Shown: positions 1 through 10,079 of the stretch, one piece after another
How positions within the stretch are numbered: position 1 is the stretch's first letter
Layout of the letters: each line of letters begins with the position of its first letter
Assembly: GCA_027574665.1 (NCBI GenBank)
Contig: CM050690.1
Span: forward strand, 35,000,357 to 35,064,356
Length of the DNA: 64,000 nucleotides
From: Rhynochetos jubatus
Taxonomy: Eukaryota > Chordata > Aves > Eurypygiformes > Rhynochetidae
Direction of reading: 5' to 3'
The notes under the pieces: model-generated
What the model saw: only the letters and a program-made list of their open reading frames with translations
What the model was told of the DNA's origin: nothing
Database searches by the model: none
Translations under genes and position numbers: made by a program

Positions 1-650
1 TAACTGTGTACAACCTGACCAAGCAAACAGAAGAACAACTGCCCCGCCTCCGCGCAGACAGGAATACCACGGAGGGTTGAGAGAAACGTTCAGGGCAGGG
101 AAGATTGACCCATGCCCACCTCCAGGACAAGTGGTATGTACTTCTGCAGCTGTGCCACCTAGGTCCATATCCTCCAAATGACACAGGCTCCAGGGAACAA
201 GACAGTCACTGCACACAAACATGACCCGGGATCAGCAGTGATGTCTAGCGCAGAAGTATTATCCAGCACTAATATTTTTCTATTTAGGTGTCTTGATGTC
301 ATGTGGATTCCTGCCAATTCAAAATGTTTGCAAATCTATTTGAATCTAACAGGAAAAGTTGAAAAATTTGTGTATATGTATAAATAAGTGTGCAGTACAC
401 CATCTTCAAAAGACGCTTATATTGCTGTATACCATGAAAGACTTTGGCATATGCTTAAGCACAATACGTGGTTAGCCCTGTGAAGTCTACAGAACTGCCT
501 CCAGCAGGGAAGTACAGTGTATGTGTTTACCAGGTGAAGATCACAGTGTGCATAACATGTTCCAAACCCCATTTCTAAAAATCAGGAAGAGGCAGGACTG
601 GAGGGGGGCGTAGGAGATGAGTATGCAATGGATTAAGTACCTACCTAGTT

Positions 651-676
651 GGGGGGGGGGGGGGGTGGGGGTGGGG
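651..676. repeat. Poly-G tract
   Basis: G15, T, G5, T, G4 within NTRK2 intron 1. It can form a G-quadruplex; its exact length is uncertain in any assembly. Confidence 0.9.
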
Positions 677-3600
677 AATGATCTATTCACCAAATAGATT
701 CACCTGTTAAACAACAACAAAGGCTGTATGAGGTACAAGACCACAGCTTTGGCAGAAATTCTGGAACTAATGCTCCAGCAGCATCCAGGAGCACCAGGTT
801 AAATTCCTTCCTCTCCCTAGGGGAATGTGGTCCCAGTCTCTCAGAAGATACCATACTATAAAGCAACGTTAGAGAGGGCAGTTTCAATCTTACCTGTTCA
901 TGACGCACTAATTTTTGCTGTAAGTGAACACTCGGTGGACCAGGACTCAGCTGTCTCACCACACAAATGAGCACCAGAGTCGCTTAGCTCAACAGACTGT
1001 CTTGCTCCCTGAACCCAAAAGCGCATCCAAATGCTCCACGCCAAGTAAGGTGACTCAGACAGCGAGAAGTGAGGCAAGCCCACATCTGCACACCATTCAG
1101 GGCAGTCGTTAAGATGCTGATTTGCAAGACCTTGGTTCAGACCCATGCTCTGTTTCAAGCGGGGCAGCTCCTCACATGCGCTGCTGAAACGGTTCATCTG
1201 GGACCACACAAACATCGCAATCCACAACACAACCCTGCTCGCTAAAAGGCAGGCCTTGCTTTTCCACTCAGCCCAGAGAACTAAGTCCCCAGGGTTTTCT
1301 TACACTCGGTGGAGAGAAGGGGATACCTCCACTGGGTAATTTGCAGTAGGAACCTAATTTAGCTTCCTGAATCACATCCTGGAAGAAGCAGGCTTTCCAT
1401 GGCAGGCAGGAGAGTAGCCAGCTGAGTTAAGTGCCTTCGCTACACAGTTCATTGGGAGGTGCCAGATTTTAAATGCTGAGGCCTGGGACAGTCTCAGACA
1501 CGATTAGCAAGTCCAGTGCGTGACACCCGCAGCACATGCTGTGAGAAGTCCCCCAGTCCATGCCAGCAAATCTGACATGCCCAGTATGTGCACATGGTTT
1601 ATCCCCATATGCTCGCTGTGCCGTCTGGCATTCAGAAAATCAGACAGTTGTTGCAAAAGAATGGGAAAAGTCACGTCCTATACTCTCTTCATACAGAATA
1701 CAGCATCTGATTGTGCAATGCGGGACATCCACACTTCACAGGGTATCTGCTGAATACAGCCTTGAATATTTTTACATGTATGGTTAGGAAATAAAAAAGG
1801 TATAAATAATTTCATTTGAATCTAAAACTGGAAGATTTCTTTTGGCTCATCTGTCAAACCAAGAGGAAAAATAGGTCACTTGCCCAGCCCCAACTACCGC
1901 TCTCAACAGACTCTTCCAGTGAAGTGTTGCCGTTTCACTGCTTTTCTTTCCTGGCAATGGACAAACTTTGATCGATGTACTGCCTTCCTTTACTTCTACA
2001 TCAGACAACTGTATACAGTGAACCATATATCTCCCGTGGATCCAGCACAAGCTCCTGTAGTGACTGCAGCTGCTACTGTTTTACACATGGAGGCGCAGGT
2101 TCATCTCAAAACACAGGGATCTGTTACAAAGTTTTAGATAGTTCTAAAGTACTCAATCACAACTTCCTCTTGCCTCAGCATACTCAGCCTTCACACACTA
2201 GGAACATGCTTGAGACCCAAGAAAAGCTGGAAAGGAAAACCACATCAAATAATGGAGCAACATTATTTGGTCCCTCCTCTTCCAAACCTAGGCAGGAAAA
2301 TGTTTGAATCAAAGTTCTTTTCATCCTTCACATGGGTCCTCTAATCTAGTCCATCCCATTTTGCCACCAGAATCTCAGCCTCAGCTTCCCCCTGAAATAA
2401 GAGGCATCCAAGCATCTTGCTGGACGAGGACCAGCACGCTTAGCGAAAGGCTGGCTCAAGTCACACCATTCAGGGACTACAATCTCTTAAACTGCCTCTG
2501 AAAATGCCTTGGGCCTTGGGCCTGCCTTGTTCCACTTCCTCTTACTTCTGCGAAAAAATCTCATGTCTTCAGGCCTTGTCTAGGAACCAAAGAATATTGA
2601 CTTGAAAAGTGATCGTCAAGAATGTATCCTACCGATGACAACACAAGCCAGAAACAAGAATAGCTGAATTGGTATTAAACATATTCAAGTTTCAGCTATA
2701 GCTTCTTTGGTCAATGATCAATCCTCAGTGCAGGTCATTTTCTTCCAGGAAAACAAACAAAATTGCATATTCAGGACAGAATTTTCATGGCATGGCTCCT
2801 TTCCCGTAAGTCCATTATGATTGTGAAACGTTATGGTTAATAGTCACTATGTAAGAAACAGGATCTCCATATGCATATTTCAGGAGGGGGAGTAGTTTGG
2901 TTTGCTTTGTGCTGTTTCTGAAAATACAGGCTCACAATCGAAAAGGAACTAAGGTGCATCCCGACCGTATTTGATTTTAATAGCAGCTATGTGCCTACAT
3001 ACATTTGGATGAAGAGTTCTAAGCAAAACAGCATCCAGTAACAGAGCGTATTCATATCCCGGGCAGTACAGGCACATGGTTTTCAAACCTCTATGAATTT
3101 ATTTCTCCATTTGAAATGCACATAAATGAATGAATTTATACAATCAGTGTTTCACTTTTTAAAGGACAGTTTTCAATGAGAGGTTTTTAAAATGTAACAA
3201 ACTAAATATACATTTAATGTCATTAAGGCATTGAGGCGGTGTTAGAGTTCTCTGCTCCGTTTTTCATGTTTTGTTCCTCTTTTTACCTGCTAAACTCACC
3301 CAGCTTGGGCAAGGATACTTGGATGGCCACCTTCACTGACACACTGTTAGCTGTTCTTGCAGTGACAGGTGACAAACAAGGGAGAGAGAGAACTGCAATC
3401 CAAAAAGAATGGGGTGGGAGTGTTCCCTCTTACTTTAAAATGAAATTTGAAATGAAGAAATAGGACCCTTGTTTAGTTACGTAAAAGTTGTTGCTTTGCG
3501 ATGATTTGGGATCTAGAATCTTGCTAAGCTACTTTCTCCCTTACACAGTCAGCACAAAAATAATAAAGAAAAAATAGAACCTGAGAGATCTGCAAAATGC

Positions 3601-6600
3601 CTTCCTAAAGATACAGCAGGCTGGGCTCCTGAGCCTTCTGTTCTCTCATTAGTATGGAAAGAAGTGTCTTGAAAACGTCGTATTCAAGACCAAATCCTTG
3701 AATTCATACAGCTCACTTTCACGTTAGTACATAAACCCCAAATGTCTCCTGGAACGCCAGCGTGACCAGAGACACGGGAGGGGGAAGCACTGTTCTGCCA
3801 GCCCAGCACCAAGTGCTTCCCGAAGGAGGCTGCCCTCCTCCAGCACCGGCTGCTGCCCTCAGCCTGCCAGAGACCACCACACTGCAGACAGCGGGCAACC
3901 CCATCAGACCTCCCCAGCCGGAGTACGAGGGCTCAAGCAAGCTGTACGCAAGGTTTCCTGGAAGGAAAAAACCAAAACCACACAAACCTAAAAAACCCAG
4001 TATATATAAGTCCCAATGCTTTGTGGTATCTGGGGTATTTCTGAAGCCTGAGAATAACAAAACTGATTTTCATAACACTGACTTTCCACTCATCCCAACC
4101 AATTATCCATATCTTCAAAGGAAAATATTTTTTCTTTTAAAAAAGGAGAGGTTCCTAAAAGCAGCTACTATATCAACACTGTCCAAAGCCCCTTTATCCA
4201 TTTGTAGCCTGATGCCTCGTGTTTTATTGTACAATTCCAAGTCACCAGGAATAACCTTTCAGTGCAGCCAAGACATGAAATGCTGCACAGCCATAAGTTG
4301 TTTTGAGGAGGAGGGGGCTGGGGGTTGAGCAGCCTTGGAGACAGTTTTATATTGTATTGAATCTACAACAGCCTAGAAATCTAAAATGAAGGAGACCCAA
4401 AATACCAACAGCTCTGAGTTTCAGATGAATTTAAACGTGCCTTTTTTTTAGCACAAGCTCACATGACTTGTTAAATAATTCACTCTATAAATTACTTATC
4501 CTGTCTTATTTATTAACAATTCTAGAGTGCTTTATATAACTGCATTAGAAATTTATTTTGTGGTTTTGAAATGTACGCAATACACAATTACCTCCCTCTT
4601 TTAATAGGCAAGAGCTTAAAAGTCACCTACTATTTTGCTGGCAAGCAGTTCTTTCTGAAACACATCAATTAATTTCAAACCCCATTCACCTGAATAATCG
4701 TAAGTCAACATATTAATGACTTGATACCAGAACTGTGAAACTAGGCCAGGAATATACTTGCACCGCAAGAAGAACCTTCGAAATCAAAGTCTTTGAAGAG
4801 TCATATGCACCGAGATATACCAACAATACAATTTACTTCATGAGAAAATATACCAGCCCTTCTACAAAATGTCCTGAACACCTTAAAAATGACTCATTTA
4901 CTATCCTATTAATATTTTCGCTAGAGTGATCTCACTAAGGACTATGTATTTGCACTGTGCCTACAATGCATGGATTTAACTATACTTACATACTCATTTT
5001 GCTCTCAACACTCTTGGTTGTTGGCTTTTATTGTGGGCTTCAACAACTGATAACAGTATTTTAATGCAGGATCTCACTCTGGAGTTCAATTTATCCCTGA
5101 TGATGTCAAAACAACCAAACAATTATTACAATTAAGCTCTGTTAAAATAAGCAAATTTAGCACTGGCATATGCTCTCCAAATAAAGACCAGCCCATGTCA
5201 GCACTCCAGCCAACTGGGCAAATCCACAATCTTGCTAGAGACAGAGAATTTCCAAAATCTGTCTTTTATTCACCTTAACAGAAAACTATGCAAAACCAAC
5301 TAGGAAGCTAAAGAGTGAAGAAGATGACTAAGAAAAGCACCAGGCATAAATACTCTCATGCCCTCCCACACCGAGTTTCAGTAGCTGGCCCTCGCAGGGC
5401 TGATGCAGAAGTGCTCCGGGTGACTTTCTACTGCCCTAGACTTGGATGAGGCATTCAACCAGGAATCAAGTAATAGCTGGACGGGGAGAAGAGCGTTTAT
5501 GAAGCTCTAAACCACAATTCACAGAGCTGAAGCACCTGGGCATCAAGTGGTGGAGGCTGCCCAGTTCAAGGGACTGCAGCACTGTCATTCCTACCAGCAC
5601 CACCCCAGCTTTCTCTCCCACCTCTTGGAGCCAAGGGGAAACCCTTGCTGCCCACTCACAGCCCGCCTGCTTGGCGCCATCCCCCTGGCCCGCAGCCAGC
5701 CCTCTGCACCACCACCGCTTTCACATGCCCACCCCAACCATGCAGTCATCCCACGACTCCCAGTGCACATGGCCCAGGTGAGGATCTTGACTCAGCCCCA
5801 CGTGCCCCGGGTACCGGTGGATGTTTTGCCCAGGGCTGCAGGATTCACTCCCGTGAAGAGCTAGGATGCAGGCAACAAATGAAGGATTGGTTTCAACAGA
5901 CGCTAGGAAGAAATAACTGGAATTTAATTGTCTTAGGCTCTTCTCACTTTTATTTATACCAACAGTAATTCCACCAGAGACCAATGGAATTGTGCTCCTG
6001 TATCTACAGAGCACATAAAAGAAAAATCAGGCCTGAAGCTTCCCAAGCAAATGCAACGCCCCAGCCTCTTAAACCCGTTTCTTAGCTAGAATAAAGCAGG
6101 ATGTGTGCTGTTAGGAAATGTTTCCACAGTCTGCATCTACCGTATTACAACCGCTTCCCTATTTATTTGCCATTTGCTGAGCTCCCACAATGAAATAACG
6201 TGACAGCTTACTGCAGTCCAATTTTTAATTTATGCCTATAAACTAATTAAAGGGCCGCTGTGTTTTATGTTAAAAGTACACATGAAAAGACCATCTAAAA
6301 TACGTGCAATGGCATCTCCTGAGAGATCCATGACTCAAAATTATTTTTAGATCACCAAACACAACAACATGCAATGTCACAGAATGATACAGTGAAAACT
6401 GAAGAGAACTGTAAGGACAGTAATGCTCAAAAAACACAGGAAAATGAAGCCCAAAAGCACCAATGCAAAATGACTACACATGTTTTAAGTTGATCATGGC
6501 TGGAATATATATTTACATAGGTGTTTTCTCTTCTGGCCTTTTAAACAGAGTTTAAATTCTAGGGGGAAGCAGCTCTGTTACCTCCAAATTGAAAGTACTG

Positions 6601-7540
6601 GATAACAGGGCGAGCAAAGCCTATGAAAATGAGCAGAGATGCATAGCACAAAAGCAATTCCTTTTTAATGAAGCAATCCACAGAATATTAAACATCTGAA
6701 ACAATAACTGCTGTAACAAGTCCAAAAGACTGTTTCTTCACCACAGGTCCTAAAAATCTACCAAAGGTAGGCCACATACGAGTAGTAGGAATGAACGTCT
6801 CCAGCTTTTTCCCCAAACACACACGGGGAAAGACTGCAAACTGACTTCAGCAAACTGCAGAAAGGCAGCCCAAAGGCTAGAATTTAATCTAAAATCACAA
6901 GGTATTCCATCGTATTTTTATTTTGTTCCTAAAGGAAACTGAAAAAGAGAAGAAGGATGGAGAATGCAAACAGTGAGCAATCTACACATTTTGGGGGAAA
7001 TATTCTGTTATCTTATACATTAAAAAATGCCACGGAAAGCAATCCAGAAACAACAGGGATTTGGGACCACTGAGATGGACTAAACACCTTTAGAAGGCTT
7101 TTTTCCCCAGATCTACCATCTACAAGTCCAGCATCCAAATCTTTTTGCACAGCAAGAGCCTTTGCAGCTTTTCTCAGGCAACGTATGTGGATGTCACAGA
7201 GTACAGAGCTGTGAAACGACGCAGGATTGACACGAAAACCCACAGAACTCCCTCACCGAATACTGTCCGTAGGCAAACGGGGATGGAAGCAAGAGAAGAG
7301 AAGTAAGAGAAAAAGAAAAAAACACAGAACACTTTTTTTGCACCCTCCTCACTAATAATGACGGTTTCCTTATCCACCAGCACTCGCAGAGAGACTGGAC
7401 ATCGGTCATTCCTCTGCAGGCTCAGTGTTTTCTCCTTTCAGCCACCTTGCTGAGAAGGGCAAATCAGGCTCGCGTGCCTATGGCCAGGGCAGGGTAGAGG
7501 GAAGAGAGCTTGCGGTCCTTTCCACCAGAAACTGCCGCAT

Positions 7541-7571
7541 CCCCCCCCCCCCCCCCTTTTTTTTTTCCCCC
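7541..7571. repeat. Homopolymer block C16-T10-C5
   Basis: Sixteen C, ten T and five C follow one another and are followed by a T/G-rich stretch with G-tracts up to about 7,608. It marks the left shoulder of the CpG island and is a likely site of length error or polymorphism. Confidence 0.9.
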
Positions 7572-8040
7572 TTCCGTTTTGTTTTGGGTTGTTTGGGGTT
7601 TTGGGGGGATTTTTTCAATAGGAAAAGTGTATAGGAGAGGTCTGGGGGAGGGAGGAAGGCACCCTACCAAAACTCTCGGTTCGTAGGCACAAACTGAGGG
7701 AGCGAAAGTAAGAAAACAAACAGCACACAGGCGCCCGCCCCGCTTCCCGCAGAGGTGAGCCCGGGCGGTGCGCGGCCCGCGGCGCGGACAGGGGCCGGAG
7801 GCGGCAGCCCAGCGCGCCAGCCCTCCCGCCCGCCCCGCTCCCCGGGAGCCGCATCTCCGGCAATGAGGCTCTATCATCCCGACGGGCTGGCAGCGGTGTC
7901 TCTGGGAAGTCGCGTCCCAATTAAATCACACCGGGCTTTTCGGCTTGCGGCCGCCGCATCCGCGCTTGGAGCAAGTGCCCCGCCGCCCCCGCCCGCAGCA
8001 TCCCCCGGCTGCTCCCTCCCGTCGCCCCCGCGCCCGGGCC

Positions 8041-8048
8041 GTACTCAC
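8041..8048 (-). other. NTRK2: Splice donor of NTRK2 coding exon 1
   Basis: On the minus strand the exon ends in GAGAT followed by GTGAGTAC, a near-ideal U1 donor. Reading through it would give Met70 then an immediate TGA, whereas splicing leaves codon 70 as AT plus one base from exon 2 (Ile in known TrkB proteins). This fixes the exon boundary at 8,049. Confidence 0.93.
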
Positions 8049-8257
8049 ATCTCGGTGACATTGTCGCCCTCGGCGCTCCGCTGCGGCACGGGGAAGGAGG
8101 CGATGCCCGGCGCCGGCTCCGCGCACCAGATCCGCCAAGAGCTGCAGCGGCAGGACGCGGGGCAGCCCAGCGCGCCCCGCCAGCAACCCAGCACCAGGCA
8201 GCACAAGCCCCAGAGCCGCGCCAGGCCGGGCCCCGGCCTCCGCCGCCAGGTCACCAT
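8049..8257 (-). CDS. NTRK2: NTRK2 (TrkB) first coding exon, partial gene
   Basis: TrkB is the receptor tyrosine kinase for BDNF and NT-4 at the neuronal plasma membrane. This exon encodes residues 1-69 plus two bases of codon 70. Residues 1-31 are a signal peptide (basic Arg5-7, hydrophobic core around Leu15-Leu23). Mature protein would begin at Cys32; Cys32, 36, 38 and 45 are the four cysteines of the LRR N-terminal flank, and Asn66-Val-Thr is an N-glycosylation sequon. The stretch GLARLWGLCC and the CPASCRCSSWRIWC block match vertebrate TrkB, closest to chicken as I remember it. The ATG is the only in-frame ATG in the open frame and has a good context (G at -3, G at +4). The exon ends at a consensus donor (AT|GTGAGTAC), giving a phase 2 intron, as expected for the N-V-T-E-I junction of TrkB. 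The remaining exons (LRRs, Ig domains, TM, kinase) lie beyond the left edge. No breaks seen. Confidence 0.97.
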
Positions 8258-8635
8258 GCCGCCCCCGCTCACTCCAGCGCTGCCCCGACGGCCTCCTCCG
8301 GCTCCCGCCGCTGCCGGGGCGCACGCCCGGAGGGTGCGCAGCCTTCCGCGCCGCGGGCGGGCACCCCGCGGCCGGGGCTCACATGGGCGCGCCGCAGCCG
8401 CAGCCGCAGCCGCCCCGCGGTGCTGCCCGCCCCGGGGGGCTCCACGGGGCGGTGGGAGCCGGGGCCGGGCGCTGCGGCGGGACCGGGGCGGAGAAGGGCG
8501 AGCGGGGCGGCGCGGCACCTGCCCCCGGCCCCGCAGGCGGGCGGACACAGCGGCGGCGCCGCCTGCCCCCGCGGCGGCTCCCGATGATGCTGCAAAACGC
8601 GCGGAGCGGAGGGGGGCAGGTGGCGGAGGCTGCGC

Positions 8636-8642
8636 TCCTACC
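8636..8642 (-). other. Candidate internal 5' UTR splice donor
   Basis: Reading the minus strand, CCGCAG is followed by GTAGGAGC, with the exon side ending at 8,642. This is a strong donor consensus upstream of the start codon. It could end an alternative leader exon that joins either the coding exon or a later exon. A possible acceptor (GCAG) just upstream of the ATG is weak, and no long pyrimidine tract is evident there. Confidence 0.4.
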
Positions 8643-8830
8643 TGCGGGGGCTCGGGCGGCCGCTGCCCGCCGGCGGGAGGGCGGGCAGGCGGGGAGGGAG
8701 GCGCAGGCAGCGGCGGCGGGGCTCGGGGCGCCGTGCTCGCCGCTTTACGCACCGTCTCCTCCTCCCTCCAGCTGATAATAAAGCAGCCCCGGCTCCTGCT
8801 CCAGCCCAAGCCGGGGAGCTGGCGGCAAAG

Positions 8831-8847
8831 TGACGTGGGGCTGACGC
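8831..8847 (-). promoter_or_regulatory. NTRK2: Tandem CRE pair in NTRK2 promoter
   Basis: On the plus strand TGACGT (8,831-8,836) and TGACGC (8,842-8,847) are spaced 11 bp apart, one helical turn, in the same orientation. Two adjacent non-identical CREs that bind CREB/CRE factors are published for rodent TrkB promoter P2, where they mediate calcium- and cAMP-dependent transcription. Position (about 575-590 nt upstream of the ATG) and pairing agree with this being the avian equivalent. The motifs are seen directly; the function is inferred by homology. Confidence 0.75.
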
Positions 8848-8916
8848 AGAGAGGGGCAGAAACTCCACAAAATGAGCCTGAAATCCAAAAAAAAAAAAAA
8901 AAGGACAATAGCGAAA

Positions 8917-8940
8917 GGGGGAGGGGGAGGGAAGGGAGGG
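8917..8940 (+). repeat. G-quadruplex-type G-run in NTRK2 promoter
   Basis: Five plus-strand G-tracts of 5, 5, 3, 3 and 3 bases (917-921, 923-927, 929-931, 934-936 and 938-940 within the 8 kb block) are separated by loops of one or two adenines. This is a canonical parallel G4 motif, with the i-motif-type C-strand on the NTRK2 sense strand, about 70 bp upstream of the CREs. A run of 16 A lies at 8,887-8,902 between the two. Confidence 0.75.
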
Positions 8941-8980
8941 TGCGAGGAGCAGATACCAATAGGCAGTCTGCGCCGGAGCC

Positions 8981-9014
8981 CGCACACGCATACACAGGCG
9001 CGCGCGCGCGCGCA
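8981..9014. repeat. Alternating purine-pyrimidine tract, (GC)8
   Basis: 8,981-8,996 alternates CA/CG/TA dinucleotides and 8,998-9,013 is eight GC units; a single out-of-phase base at 8,997 separates them. Such tracts favour Z-DNA under negative supercoiling, and this one is just upstream of the promoter. Confidence 0.8.
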
Positions 9015-9540
9015 CCCCGCGGATGGGGAGCGCCCCGCCGTCGGTGCGGGCTGCCGGCCCGCCCGGAGGACCGGGACAGCTTGCCGCGGGGGCACCGGGC
9101 ACCCCCGGCCGGGGCGGGACCTCGCCATAGGGATGCTGTCAGAGCCCCGGGAGGCGACGGATGGTCAACCCTAAAACGCCCTGTTCTGTCCCCAGAAGGC
9201 CTTGTCCTTCCCCGAGCAGCTCGAGCGGTCGGGGATGCTTGGCGTTTTCCTCCCCCGCGCCCCCGGGTGCGGGCTCTCTGCAGCGGCGCCGGTGAGCGGA
9301 GAGCCCCGCCGCAGTGCCCGCCGCTGGGCGCTCCGCAGGCGCCACCGCGCGTCCCGCCGCCGCCCTGCGCCGCGCCCCGCGGGGACACCCCTGCAGGGAC
9401 ATCGGGGCACCGGCCGCAGTTTTTGGGGAAGGGTGATGTAATTAACCCCCCGCCGCCCTACGGACCGGTACAGCGGCCGCTTTGCGGGGGGTGGAGGAAG
9501 TACCGTTTGCTCGCACCGAGGCTGGGGCGAGCCTGACGTA

Positions 9541-9839
9541 GGTAGGTGTATCACAGGCTCGCAGGTGCAAGGAGCGGCCGACCGGAGGGAAACCGGGGCT
9601 GACAATGACGTCCTTCCCTTGCCTTTCCTGGGAGCGTGTTCCTACTGTCCTGGCAAACGGCAGGCGGTCCCGGCTTCGTGCGGGCAGGCTGCTGACTTAC
9701 CTCTGCACCCTTACATCTGAAGATGGTGACGGCCCTTTGCTACCTAATTAACTGAGATGGGTATTTTGAAATGAGTAAATCGGGATGAAAGGCAGAAAGA
9801 AAGGTTACGGAGTTTTTGTCACAAAGACATGGAACAATT
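9541..9839. other. NTRK2: Distal NTRK2 upstream DNA
   Basis: Composition falls back to AT-rich between the CpG island and the first CR1. No gene or recognised motif cluster seen. Confidence 0.5.
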
Positions 9840-10079
9840 GAAAGTGGGTAGATTCAGATATCAGGAAAAAATTCTTCACAAGGAGGGCGGTGAGGCACTG
9901 GCACAGGTTGCCCAGAGAAGTTGTGGATGCTCCATCCCTGGCAGTGTTCAAGGCCAGGCTGGATGAGGCTTTGAGCAACCTGGTCTAGTGGAGGGTGTCC
10001 CTGCCCATGGCAGGGGGGTTGGAACTGGATGGGCTTTAAGGTCCCTTCCAGCCCAAACCATTCTATGATCCTATGATAC
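9840..10079 (+). mobile_element. CR1 LINE, 3' end fragment
   Basis: A 5'-truncated CR1, sense on plus. It opens in the end of ORF2 (frame reading RxDIRKKFF-like, then [19 protein letters not shown]-like) and passes through the 3' UTR hairpin around CCCATGGCAGGGG. It ends in the octamer-like tail ATTCTATGATCCTATGAT with no poly(A), as is typical of CR1. It lies about 300 bp upstream of the NTRK2 CpG island. Confidence 0.93.

Larger units (their letters stand above)
1..8048 (-). other. NTRK2: NTRK2 intron 1 (5' portion, runs off the left edge)
   Basis: Everything left of the donor is transcribed intronic sequence of NTRK2. I see no second TrkB exon and no recognisable CR1 or LTR in it, which contrasts with the repeat-bearing upstream side. 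It holds a G-run at 651-676, a GC-richer patch at about 5,530-5,870 with no gene I recognise, and an AT-rich block at about 6,160-6,330 with homeodomain-type TAAT cores. ORFs of up to 188 codons occur (3,762-4,328 plus) but have no recognisable domain. From about 7,540 rightwards base composition shifts into the CpG island. Confidence 0.85.
8258..8860 (-). promoter_or_regulatory. NTRK2: NTRK2 5' UTR and proximal promoter
   Basis: The DNA immediately upstream of the start codon is GC-rich (5' UTR) up to about 8,750. A promoter-like segment follows, with a CAGCTG E-box (8,769-8,774), a short AT-rich patch next to it, and tandem CREs at 8,831-8,847. The transcription start cannot be placed from sequence. 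In mammals NTRK2 has several noncoding 5' exons and at least two promoters (P1, P2). A strong donor at 8,642 suggests a 5' UTR exon end here too. No in-frame ATG precedes the TrkB start, so leader translation in that frame would need a non-ATG start. Confidence 0.7.
7720..9540. promoter_or_regulatory. NTRK2: CpG island over the NTRK2 5' end
   Basis: GC content and CpG frequency rise abruptly around 7,720 and fall by about 9,540, in a window that is otherwise AT-rich and CpG-poor. It covers the first coding exon, the 5' UTR and the promoter. Because stops are rare at this composition, several very long frames are open across it on both strands (for example 593 codons on plus at 7,755-9,536); these are compositional shadows. 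Sp1-type GGGCGG boxes are frequent. Boundaries are by eye. Confidence 0.9.

Noticed and set aside
8045-9388. 447-codon minus ORF as a single NTRK2 exon
   Set aside because: The start is not an ATG. Only the last 69 codons are TrkB, and the exon ends at a donor just before the stop.
7755-9536. 593-codon plus-strand ORF across the CpG island
   Set aside because: Low-complexity Pro/Ala/Arg/Gly content and overlap with the NTRK2 exon and promoter on the other strand show it to be open only because stops are rare in GC-rich DNA.
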